DNA of 64,000 nucleotides from contig OZ037903.1 of NCBI GenBank assembly GCA_964035575.1, positions 769,001-833,000 of the forward strand, read 5' to 3'. This DNA is from Rhynchopus sp. YZ270_cl-10. Lineage: Eukaryota > Euglenozoa > Diplonemea > Diplonemida > Diplonemidae. The notes under the pieces were generated by a model. The model did no database searches, was not told the origin of the DNA, and saw nothing but the letters and a program-made list of their open reading frames with translations. The position numbers and the translations under genes were made by a program. This document shows, one piece after another, positions 45,037-54,593 of this stretch; the stretch's first letter is position 1, and each line of letters opens with the position of its first letter.

Positions 45037-47508
45037 ATGGCGAACCTACAGCAGATCTATAAAAGTAGCTGTGGCGAGTTGGGGATCAAGGCGAATTCCA
45101 AGCTGATGGGGATGCTGCCTGATAGCGGGACCTTGGAGACTTTGGACTTAACGTCGAACATGATTGGGAACAAGGGGCTTCTTGCGTTGTTGAGTGTGAT
45201 TGATGCTTGCCCTGATATGCAGGTTTTGTGTTTGAACGGGAATATGCTGGCGTCGCCTGTCATCAAGGACCTAGCAGCCAAGCTCCGTTCACACAAACGT
45301 GTGAAGTCGATTGACCTCTCGGACAATGACATCCGTCTTGCCGGTCCCGACCTGGTCGACCTCCTGAAGCAGAACCGCGGCATCGTGGACCTGAACATCA
45401 CCGGCACACACCTGCGCCCCCTCTTCGTCAACCTCATCACCATGCAGCTCAAGAAGAACGTCGCAGCGGGAGGTGCTTCCGAAGCTCCACCCACCGCAAG
45501 CACACCGCAGGCTCAGGAGACAGCACGCAACCCCGAGCCTGCTGCAGACGCACCACCACCCGCAGCAGCAGCAGAAACACCAGCGGCGCCCGAAGAAACC
45601 AAACAGGACGCACCTGCAGCAGAACCTGCAGCAGAGCCGGCACCCACACCTGAACCTGAACCCGTTGCTGAGGCACCTAAGGAGGAGGTTGTCCCTGAGG
45701 TTGCTCCCGAGGCAGAAGCCAAGGAAGAGGTAAAGGAAGAGCCAAAGGAAGAGGCCGTTGCACCAGCGGAAGAGACACCTGCAAAGGAAGAAGTGTCCGC
45801 GCCAGAGGCAACAGAGGCAGCACCCGAGACAGAGGCGGCTCCCGAGGCAGTAGCGGAGCCAGTGGCAGAGGCACCCGAGGCAGTGGCAGACGTCGCCCCC
45901 CCTGCAGAAGAGACACCAGCCCCAGAGCCTGAGGCTGCAGAGGCACCTGCAAAGGAAGCCCCTGCAGAAGCTGAGCCAGTGGCAGAGGTAGAGACAAAGG
46001 CAGTAGCAGAGACTGAGGCAGAGGCAGCCCCTGAAGCAGACGCAGATGCAAAGGCCAAGGCAGAGGAGGCCGAGAAGGCTGAGAAGGCCAAGGAAGAGGC
46101 CAACGCAGAGGTGAAGGAGGAGGCCAAGGCAGAAGAGGCTGAGAAGGTAGAGAAGGCCAAGGAGGAAGCCAAGGCAGAGGCGAAGGAGGAGGCCGTACCC
46201 GCACCGGTGGAGACCACAGAGGATGCGTTCGGAGGCTTCAACGACGGGCAGGCCTCACCTGTAGAGTCGCCCACCGGTGCAGGAGGGTTTGGCGACTTTG
46301 GGTCGTTCGATGACACAGCGAACCAAAACATCTTCACGACAGACCACACTGCGGAGCTGCCGAAGGTGGACAGGCCACCGAGCGCGCCTGGCGGTGGCCT
46401 GGGCGAGCCACGCGGGGCAACGAGGCGGGCGACGGTGTGTGCGGAGGCGTACTCGGAGACGCAGATCGATTCGTTTGCGCCGGATAAGTTTCCGAAGGAG
46501 GATGAGGTGCAGAACTTCTTATCGTCTGCGCTTGAGACGAACCAGCTGTTCAACCATCTCGACGACTACGAGGTACAGGTGGTCATCGACGCACTCAAGG
46601 AGGAGACCGTCACGGCAGGGGCGAACCTCTTCTCGGAAGGCGACGCAGACATGGAGCACTCCTACCTCCTCAAGGAGGGCACCATCGTTGTCTCCTCCGG
46701 CACAAGCAAGACAGAGACAATGAACAAAGGCAGCTTCCTCGGCGAGGTCTTCCTGCTGTACCCGCAAACCTCCACGGAGACTGCCAAGGCGGAGACGGAC
46801 TGTGTGCTGTATTCGATCAACCGCAAGACGTTCAAGTTTATTCTGCATTCTGCGTCGAAGAAGAAGCGTGCCAAGTACGAAGGCTTCTTGATGAAGGTGC
46901 CGTTCCTGTCGATGCTCAAGAAGGACCAGATCCTGCTGCTCGCAGATGCGCTGAAGTCGACACAGTACGAGGCAGACGACACGGTCATCAAATACGGCGA
47001 GGAAGGCAACTGGCTGCACATCGTTGTCGAAGGCACCGTCAAGGTCATCGGACGCGACGCTGACGACAACAAGATTGAGGTCTGCTCCTTCACCGTCGGC
47101 GACTGTGTCGGCGAGTTGGAGTTCCTCAACCAGCACAAAACCGTTGCCGACGTTCTTGCAGAGGGCAAGTATGCTAACACAAAACCCTACCCCCCTCACA
47201 CACAGATTTTTTCACCACAGTTTTAAGTGTCACAGTAATTCCAACAATTTAAGACATCATCCCTGGCAACAAACTTGTGGAATCCAACGCAGCTGTTGCT
47301 CCTATTCATCAGGGTCATCTTATAAACTTTTTCTTACTTGACACCCACACCAAACAACCTTTGCAGGGTAAGAACCGCGAAGATGAACCGACGCCACTTT
47401 GAGATGTGCATGGGACCGGTTATTGACATTCTCCGCAAAAACGCAGACAAGCTGGAGGTCTACTCCTACTACCGGGATACACTCGCGAAGGCACGTGAGA
47501 AGGCGTGA
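45037..47508 (+). CDS. PKA regulatory subunit, euglenozoan type with N-terminal LRR
   Basis: Exons 45037-47168 and 47367-47508 (GTATGC-CAG, phase 2) give 757 residues. Residues 1-145 are ribonuclease-inhibitor-style leucine-rich repeats (LETLDLTSNMIGNKGLLALL, VKSIDLSDNDIRLAGPDL), as in trypanosomatid PKA-R. A huge Ala/Glu/Pro/Lys linker covers about 150-405. An inhibitor-site sequence RRATV lies at 463-467, then two cyclic-nucleotide-binding domains. Their phosphate-binding cassettes read GEVFLLYPQTSTETAKA (from residue 569) and GELEFLNQHKTVADV (from 692); the glutamate is kept but the cAMP-phosphate-binding arginine is absent in both. Trypanosomatid PKA lacks this arginine too and answers to purine nucleosides instead of cAMP, so the same is likely here. 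The partner catalytic subunit is not in the window. Confidence 0.9.
47250..47333 (+). repeat. Diverged copy of the 260-bp insertion element inside the PKA-R intron
   Basis: GACATCATCCCTGGCAACA and the end AGGGTCATCTTATAAACTTT align with the last ~120 bp of the element at 32421-32680. The 5' arm of the terminal stem-loop is missing. It sits just before the 3' splice site and supplies the T-rich tract. Confidence 0.6.
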
Positions 47509-49387
47509 TGTTGATAGGCTATAGTCGTGGAGAGGAGGAGAGAATGACGTGTCTGCTTCCTACTGTGGGTGTGAGGCGAATACGGTAGGTAAATACAAAA
47601 AAAGGGCAATAAAAGAAAGAAACCCAAGAGATATTGCTCAACCCCCATGTTTTTGTTTTTTGGTTGAAGTTGGTAGAATGACTAAAGGCTACCCTATCTT
47701 TGCCAGCTCTTTGTGTTTTTTTGGCATGGTGGGTCAGTCGGAGGTGTCGGCTTTAACAACTACCATTTTTTTCCAGAAAAAAAGTAGAGTTGAAATGCAA
47801 AGCACTGTTCACGAGAGGGCTTTGCATTTCAACTCTACTTTTTTCCCCCCGCGTCCCTTCTTTGCGTAATTGTCCAATGTAGTAGGTGCTGTTTGTTTAT
47901 ATAATGTTTTCACATAATCCCCACTCATAGTGAGATTGTACCAGTTCATTTTCTTGTTTTATTTAATCCCAAACACGAAACGATTCCCTCCCTTTGGAAA
48001 CACACAAAAAAAGTGGGTATTTTTGCAGAATTATTTCAATAAAAAAAAACACTTCAAAAATAACGAAAAAAAGAAAATAAAAAAAAGACGGGCTTTACAG
48101 TCCGTTTCAATGAGAAGAGAGGACAGCGGAAAAAAGAAAGGCAAGAAAGAACAAAGGTACAGTGAAGACTGTAGATGACAGCTACACTGATTTCAACAAA
48201 TTATCAAAAGGAAAAAAGGTATCCGCATATAGAAGAGGGCCGTTTGCAATTGTATCCTACGTTTTGTGAAGTGAAATTGAATGATACCGCTTTTGGGTTC
48301 TGTTGGAACACTTTGACGTTATATTAATGGATGTAGGTGTGTATAATTGGGATCCACCCCCGGTACACCGATTATGTACAAAGGAACACTGTCAAGCGGG
48401 CTGTTGTATTTCAAATAAACTATGTTTTTTGGTTGTTTGGGACGCATGCGAGACTTCGTCAAATAAAAAAAATAAGTATCTCTTTTTCTCTTGAATTTTT
48501 TTTGTTGTTATTTGCGCATCTGCGCCTCTCTCTACAAAATGTGTTAATATGCGCTTTTCTCACAGCGGTATTCAATGTGTTGCAAAGTTTTCTTTCTTCG
48601 TGCTTCTCGAGAATGGTTCATTACAGCAAAGCAAGAAAAAAGGAAGGCACATTCATCAAATTGTGAAGCATTTTTTTTTTTTTCTAAGCATGAGCTCGAC
48701 TGAGCGATGCGTTTTAAGCACGTTTCAACTACTATTTTTTTTTGTGACAACTGCCTTGCAAAGGTTGTAGGGGAGGAAATGAAAACATATCTGAGTTGTG
48801 CCCGAATTTTTTGGTGTGAGCGATGTAAACACGACACAACTTATTCACAGAAAAGTTTTTGATTTTGTCCCTACACACTCCACAAAAATCCGGTGCGATC
48901 AACGAAAAATTCTTTTTCTGATTTCGTTTCTTTCTTTATCAGACTAGCTTAAACTCAGATAACAGTTTTTATTTCTGCCACAACTTACGTGAGGCAGGCC
49001 CTCCCCCTCTCTCTCCTTTCCCACCTACACTGAGACAAAATAAAATTTCCCCGTTTCTAAAAAATGCGGTTGCAAAATTTCCAACAAAGAAGGGACGTTC
49101 GCAACGAACGTTACACCTCTTCCTCCTTCCCCCCTTCCCATTATCCTGGGGAATGAAGAAAGAGCACCCCCCTCTTTTTTCTTTCCGGTGATTTTGCATA
49201 GGGAATTTTTTGTTTTGTTTCAAAACCCCAAAAAAACTATATTTTTTTTCCTCCATTTCTTCCCGCATTCCCTCCCTTTCCGAAAACAAAAGAAAAAAGG
49301 CGAACACAAGAAAAAGAATTTATTGATTCTCCCCTACCTTACCCCCACCATACCACCACCACCCTTCCCTACAGACAACACAATGCA
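47509..49387. other. Intergenic region with a perfect hairpin and repeats
   Basis: Contains the 26-bp hairpin at 47778-47844, a CTTTGTATTTCAA-family relative at 48325-48425, and GAGCTCGACTGAGC-type sequence at 48690-48735 that resembles 50832-50875. No convincing gene. Confidence 0.45.
47778..47844 (+). repeat. Perfect 26-bp stem hairpin with ACGAGAG loop
   Basis: Positions 47778-47803 and 47819-47844 are exact reverse complements; the 15-nt loop is ACTGTTCACGAGAGG. The 3' arm GCTTTGCATTTCAACTC matches the dispersed CTTTGTATTTCAA family and the loop matches the other stem-loop families. As RNA it would be a stable precursor-microRNA-like hairpin. Confidence 0.85.
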
Positions 49388-49406
49388 ATGCAGCCCCACC
49401 ACCTAA
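49383..49406 (+). promoter_or_regulatory. Overlapping upstream ORF at the ankyrin gene start
   Basis: ATGCAATGCAG holds two ATGs in different frames. The first gives only seven codons (MQCSPTT) before TAA and overlaps the main start at 49388. Scanning ribosomes meet the short frame first unless the spliced leader is added between the two. Confidence 0.35.
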
Positions 49407-50437
49407 GCCTTGCCAACTGGGCAGCTGCCTTCCTTTTCCTCTGTTTCTACGGCTGTGGATACCCTATAGGCTTGGTACGCCTTGGGACTACCTTGCATGC
49501 AAGCAATGCTGCAGCACACACCTTGATAGAGGGGCAAGAGGCATTGACGAATGTGACGATGCTTCTGGAGCGGTGCAGAGAGGGGATGCGGGTGCGGGCA
49601 GGGCCGTTGTTGGGGACCGCATCGTATTTGAAGAATGAAAGCTTTTTGCGGCCGTTGCGTTCGTTGGGGTGGCGTGATGTTGCGACCAATCGAAGCGACA
49701 AACTGCTTTCCGCGCTTCGCAGTGGCGACAAACGCGCTGCATTACACTGCGTCTCTCATGACTTCGGTGGTGGCGATGTCTCCATGCTTCGCCTCCACTC
49801 TGAACACCAATACACCACACTCCACGTTGTTTCCAGCCTCCACGGTGCTTCAAAGGTTGCATTCAAAATGGCACATGCCTACCCAGGGTCATCTGAAGTA
49901 AGAGATCGTTGGGGATTCACCGCACTCCACACCGCAGCCGCTACAGGGAGCTGGGCTGCCGTAGGAGGGCTGTTGAGTGCAGGGGCAGACCCCTTTGCGT
50001 TGACAGATGCAGGGTGGAGTCCGCTTCTCTTCGCATTCTCTGCGAAGCATGAGAACAGTGGAGAGGTCTTCCTTTTGCTTCGAGCGGCAGTGCATGCAAG
50101 GTTGGACGCAGCACGCATCATCGCAGCAACGCTCCTAGGGGGCAAAGGAGGGATCGAAGAGGACCGTGCAGGATGGGTTTCGTTGGATGTGTTGCGTAAG
50201 CACGGCGCAAAGAGTGTGCTGCTCGCAATCCCTTCCGTAGTAGCCCTCAAAGCGGATGCACAAAAGAACGCCCTCCGTGGCTTCCGTCTCGCCCTCGCCG
50301 AGGACACAGAAGAGGGTGTCAGCACAACGGATCTTGCGGCAGTGTTTATTGCGTGTGGTGGTCTGTACGAGGCAAGACACTCACGTAGTGCGCGTCTCCG
50401 TGCGTGGCTTGGGGAGCTTGCACGTCCAATGGGGTGA
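49388..50437 (+). CDS. Ankyrin-repeat protein with N-terminal signal or anchor
   Basis: 349 residues, single exon. Residues ~8-32 are hydrophobic (LANWAAAFLFLCFYGCGYPI), a signal peptide or anchor. Ankyrin repeats occupy about 125-230, clearest in RWGFTALHTAAATGSWAAVG with LLSAGADPFALTDAGWSPLL. Preceding text (YTTLHVVSSLHGASKVAFKM) looks like another repeat. The remaining C-terminal 120 residues are helical, possibly degenerate repeats. Ankyrin repeats mediate protein binding; combined with a signal segment the protein may act in the secretory pathway or at the surface. A short overlapping upstream frame starts at an ATG at 49383 and stops at 49406, which may reduce translation from 49388. 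Confidence 0.8.
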   Translation: MQPHHLSLANWAAAFLFLCFYGCGYPIGLVRLGTTLHASNAAAHTLIEGQEALTNVTMLLERCREGMRVRAGPLLGTASYLKNESFLRPLRSLGWRDVATNRSDKLLSALRSGDKRAALHCVSHDFGGGDVSMLRLHSEHQYTTLHVVSSLHGASKVAFKMAHAYPGSSEVRDRWGFTALHTAAATGSWAAVGGLLSAGADPFALTDAGWSPLLFAFSAKHENSGEVFLLLRAAVHARLDAARIIAATLLGGKGGIEEDRAGWVSLDVLRKHGAKSVLLAIPSVVALKADAQKNALRGFRLALAEDTEEGVSTTDLAAVFIACGGLYEARHSRSARLRAWLGELARPMG

Positions 50438-50897
50438 GTGGGTTAGTGTAGGTCGCAGCTGGGGGGGAGGTGGCCAAGGAGAGAGGCTTGGTGCATCTTA
50501 GCATTGATTGACTATTCAGCCTGTGCCGGGGTAGAGTTTCTCCTTTTAAAAATTTCTCAGAAAAAAAAAAAAAAGAAATGTTCTTCCAGTACACAACGAC
50601 CCCCTAATTCCCATTTTTTTTGAAATTTTTTGAGCAATTCGCAGTTCTCTTTTCACGTTTGTCGTAGCTGAGCTATGATTGCACTTTGGGTCCCACAGAT
50701 TTTTGCATGCTAACGATCGTGCGAAATTATAGCCGGCTTAGGCTGGGGTATAAAGAGGTCTGCCGAGAGGTGAGGTTGTGAACCGTCCTCCGTTCTCGTA
50801 CGGTACGGACCACTCACACCCTCCCACCCTTTTGCATGAGCTTGACCGAGCTTCGTTTTAGGACGTTTCTCCACAATCTTTCTCCAGACAACATAAG
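50438..50897. other. Spacer, nothing firm
   Basis: A weak stem-loop-family relative lies at about 50478-50500 (GAGAGGCTTGGTGCATCTTA). GCATGAGCTTGACCGAGC at 50834-50851 resembles 48690-48710. The CCAGACAACATAAG before the ATG may hold the acceptor. Confidence 0.4.
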
Positions 50898-52716
50898 ATG
50901 CCACGGCATAGAAATGTGGGTCGTTGTGATGACCTGGATGACGACCTAGACGCAGCGAAGGGTGAGTACGATGACGACTACTTGGATGAGTTTGACGATA
51001 AGGAAGACAGACGCATCGACCCCGAGGATGACTGCGCATACACAAAGAAGGAGTTCATCCTGCAGTACGGCGGGACACGTGAGTGGGATGCAGCACGCTC
51101 AGAGTTCGCAGCTAAGGAGACGCAGGTCAACAAGAAGGTGGGAATGCCGAAGGATGACCAAGAGCTTCTCCAGATGCATAAGAGTATGAACCCCCCCTTT
51201 TTTTTCGTTTTTTTTTTTGGATCACGTTGCTGATGTGCGATAACGATTGTAGTGACGGACAAAAGAGGTTTGGGATAAGCTTCTAAACCCTTTTCTTTTT
51301 ATGGCCAAATTCTATTATACCTTCTATTCAGTAGAATAGTTGGTATATGAAACAATCGCTTTATGGCCAAAAATGAGTTTTTTTTTTAAACCCCTCACCC
51401 ATCTACAGAAAGCGGCATCACAGCCCTCTCTGAGTTGCATTCTGTGAAGATATCGTTTACCCCAAAGACCTCTGGTGGCAATTTGATGACCTATAGTGGA
51501 GGTGATCTCTCTGTGGCAAAGGTGGAGGAAGGGTTGAAGGTGTTGCTGAAGGAGGTGAAGGATGAGAACGCAAAGCGGGAGACACTGAAGAAGGAGATGG
51601 CGGCGATGAACGGACAGAACGTTATGGAGGGGTGGCCGACGTTGGACACGCAGAAGCCGATGACGGTGAGCTACGACATCGACAAGAGCGTGCACCACGT
51701 CATCGAGGGGAAGCTTGCAGACGTCAACAAACGCCTCAACTACGGCAAGAACGAAGTCGCCGCCTACGACCCTGCCACCAAGCAGCTCATCGGCGACACG
51801 TTCCTCTGCATCCCCGCCAAGTTCGACGCCTCCACAGTCATCACCATGACCGGCCCCTCACACAAAGTCAAAGCCGGCGTCTCCACCTTCAACTCCTTCC
51901 TTAGTCACTTCAAAATCATAGGCAACGTTAGAAAGGTAACCCGCTCGGATCAGGCACCCAAACCAAAGCCAAAGGTATGCCCCCTTTGCAACTTTTTACC
52001 TTCGTTGTACATCATTTCCCATTTTTTTAACAATCCCACAGGCCAAGAAAACCGAACCCGAGAAAAAACCCCACGAACCAAAAGGAGTCGTTTCTGGCAA
52101 GACCAAAACACCACCGAAGCAGGACCTGGGACGGGGCACCACCGAGGTCCCTTCCATGCAGTCTGGACGAGGCGCGGAGCTTGACCCTGCAGGGCGTGGT
52201 GCTGGGGTAGATACGGCTGGCCGCGGGGGACCTGTTGGGGTCTCACCAGCAGAAAGCTCCGGCCGCGGCGGGCCTGTTGGCGTCGCACCAGCAGAAAGCT
52301 CTGGTCGTGGTGGACCTATTGGGGTTGCAGCGACCGAAAGCGCAGGGCGGGGTGCAGGGGTGGTGGTGACAGCAGAGCCCTCTGCTGGACGAGGACAGGG
52401 TGTCGACACTGCTGCCACTGGACGCGGCACAAGCCTCCCCGACACACCACCACCACCTGCTGCAGGACGTGCCGAACCTACCGCACCACCAGCACAGCCC
52501 TCTAGCAAAGCCACCACAACACCTACCCCTGAAACACCACCACCCTCCTCAGGACGTGGTACAGGCCTCCCCGACAAAGCCCCATCCAAAGGCCGTGGAG
52601 GAGTCGACATGAGCCAACCCAACGCAGGACGAGGTGCAGGAAGAGGCGCACCCCCTGCAAAAGAAACCCCCGAAAGCCACGTCGTGAAAGAGCAGAGGGA
52701 AAGGAAACGTCATTGA
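50898..52716 (+). CDS. Protein with AYTKxEF-YGG-EW motif and C-terminal SGRG repeats, three exons
   Basis: Exons 50898-51183, 51409-51974 and 52042-52716 (donors GTATGA and GTATGC) give 508 residues. The N-terminus is very acidic (DDLDDDLDAAKGEYDDDYLD). It is followed by RIDPEDDCAYTKKEFILQYG and GTREWDAA, a short motif I recall from uncharacterised proteins of many protists; its role is unknown to me. The middle (about 100-285) is a helical, globular region without a recognised fold. The C-terminal ~220 residues are disordered, with about a dozen SGRG or AGRG units (SGRGGPVGVAPAES repeated), typical of RG-rich RNA-binding tails and arginine methylation sites. Intron 1 (225 nt) holds a degenerate stem-loop repeat at about 51258-51296. 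Confidence 0.78.
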
Positions 52717-53166
52717 AAGGAAATTTCATCTCGTTTCTGGCGGGGGGAATGGGAGAAGGGGGGGGAATGAAAGTGAAAAATGAAGTGGGGGAGGGAAAAA
52801 ATTGATTTCAAGGGCACACCCCCGGAGGCGAGGGGGAAGGGAGGTATTCTAAATGGTATCTCTCTTTTTTCTCGTCGTGATGAAAGAAAAAAAAAATCTA
52901 TAAAAAAACGAAGAAATAAAAATATACACCAAGAAAATCCCTATCCTATCTACATCGAATTCGCGGGTGCGGAGTGTTCTGATTTCATTTTTCTTTTTTT
53001 GCACTTTCTTTTTTTTTTCACCCACCCGTTTCCCCCTTTGAATCGAAGTTGAATCCACATCCCCCTTTTTCTTTGCAGTAGATGAGTCTGTCTGGCTTAC
53101 CGCGCCCTTCCCCTTTCCCCTCTCTTCCTCTATCTCATCCCTTATCTCAGGCCTTTTTTTCATTAA
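52717..53166. other. Spacer, nothing recognised
   Basis: Purine-rich then pyrimidine-rich; CTTTGCAG at 53072-53079 and ATCTCAGG at 53144-53151 are possible acceptors for the next gene. Confidence 0.4.
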
Positions 53167-53775
53167 ATGGGAGGGCTTGGGTCCACCCTGATTGGCTGTA
53201 AATGTGAACCAGAGGATGCGGATGAATGTTTGCCTGAGGTGTTATTGCCGTCGTCGGTTCTGGCACGGCACTTGCTACCATTTTTAGAACCATCCACGAT
53301 GCTCTGTGTGTTTGGCAACGTCTGCCGGGCCTGGGCCTATGTGGTCCGGAAAAGCAGTAGAATGTGGCTGGATGGAAGGTTTATTAGTGGATTTCAGTCG
53401 GTTTTGCGGGCAGATTTGGTGTTGCAGTGGTCTGCTGGGAGTGCCTCGGGGTTGTTGCAGTCACAGCATGAAGTAGGTTGCTCTGAAGATCTCAAGAGCA
53501 AAACCCTAACACGAAAAGGGGTCGGAACGAGCATGACCTGCCAACGTCTCAGCGCCTGGCTTGCCTCACGCACCACCGACGCACATCACAACACCGTCAA
53601 AACCTGGGTACAACTCCTTGCCACAGAAGCACCAGCAAATATAGACCTCTGGGCAGCCATGTCCCATTGGTCAGATGGCGCCACCGTCGCCACAGACCGC
53701 CTCGTTGAACTCCGTATGGGTGGAGAACATATCTGTTCCCTCAGACTCTTCTGTTGCAACACCACTCCACGATAA
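53167..53775 (+). CDS. F-box-like protein, 202 residues
   Basis: Single exon. Residues ~23-65 resemble an F-box: VLARHLLPFLEPSTMLCVFG followed by NVCRAWAYVVRKSSRMW, with the usual LP..hL..hL....h....VC+.W...... pattern. F-box proteins bind Skp1 and bring substrates to SCF ubiquitin ligases. The C-terminal part shows no recognised substrate-binding repeats. The start MGGLGST is compatible with N-myristoylation. Codon use is gene-like up to the stop at 53773-53775. Because no repeats follow, extra downstream exons cannot be excluded. Confidence 0.65.
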   Translation: MGGLGSTLIGCKCEPEDADECLPEVLLPSSVLARHLLPFLEPSTMLCVFGNVCRAWAYVVRKSSRMWLDGRFISGFQSVLRADLVLQWSAGSASGLLQSQHEVGCSEDLKSKTLTRKGVGTSMTCQRLSAWLASRTTDAHHNTVKTWVQLLATEAPANIDLWAAMSHWSDGATVATDRLVELRMGGEHICSLRLFCCNTTPR

Positions 53776-54593
53776 AAATTGTCGGGGAAAAATGAAGTGA
53801 AACCATGTGATGAAAAGTCTGCAGGGTTGCGAGGAGAAGGGCACATATTGGGTCTTTGAGTATACCAAACAAAGCCCGGTTTTTTTGATAACATTTTTTA
53901 ATATGATTCGTTTCCTTTTTTCTCTTTTTTTTCTGTACAGACTTTGGTACTCCAAATGGTCGATTTTTTTCTTTTTTTTTCAAGTGGCGAGGCTTGTACT
54001 CAGTTTATCAACCTTTTCCTTTCCCTTTTTCTTCAGAGCGTGCTCCAGCGCGACAACGATAGTGGTATAGATGTGTGTGCATGATGAGGCAACATTCATT
54101 TTCCAAAGTTTTCTTTTCTTCAGAGCAGCCGGGTCTCTCCTCAAAAAGCCTCGAAGCGCTTCAGTATTTCCAGAGTTTTCGATGATGTGGACACAGTCAG
54201 TGATACGCATCTTCCAAATTATCCTTTTTTCCAAACTTTTAAACGATTCTCATATGGTGGTGGATGAGCCCTCGTGACCGTCTTGCCTCTATTTACGGTT
54301 TTTTTCACATAAAAACGCGACGATATCATTTTTTTCTGTTCGGTTCTTTGCTGTGTTACCGTTTTCTGTCGTGCTATACAAAAAAAATATATATTGCCTC
54401 GCCCTTTTTCTGTTCTCTTGTTGTTCTTTGCTCTTTCCTGTCCTTTTTTTTTCTTCTTTTTTTTTCTTTTTTTGTGCCAATTTCACAACATTCACAAAAA
54501 TAAAGGACTCTTTTATAATCTCAACCCCCACTACCACACCCTCAAAAAAAAAATCACACAAAAACCAGACAAACCACAACACAAAGAGACACA
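53776..54593. other. Spacer with a TGTGC-type stem-loop relative
   Basis: Homopolymer-rich. GATGTGTGTGCATGATGAGG at 54070-54089, followed by ACATTCATTTTCC, is a degenerate stem-loop family member. The last 60 bp are an A/C-rich leader. Confidence 0.45.

Noticed and set aside
45513-46553. 346-codon minus-strand frame rich in Ala and Ser
   Set aside because: Antisense of the PKA-R Ala/Glu/Pro linker; no independent features.
47778-47844. Perfect hairpin as a rho-independent terminator
   Set aside because: The organism is eukaryotic, and the stem sequence belongs to a dispersed repeat family.
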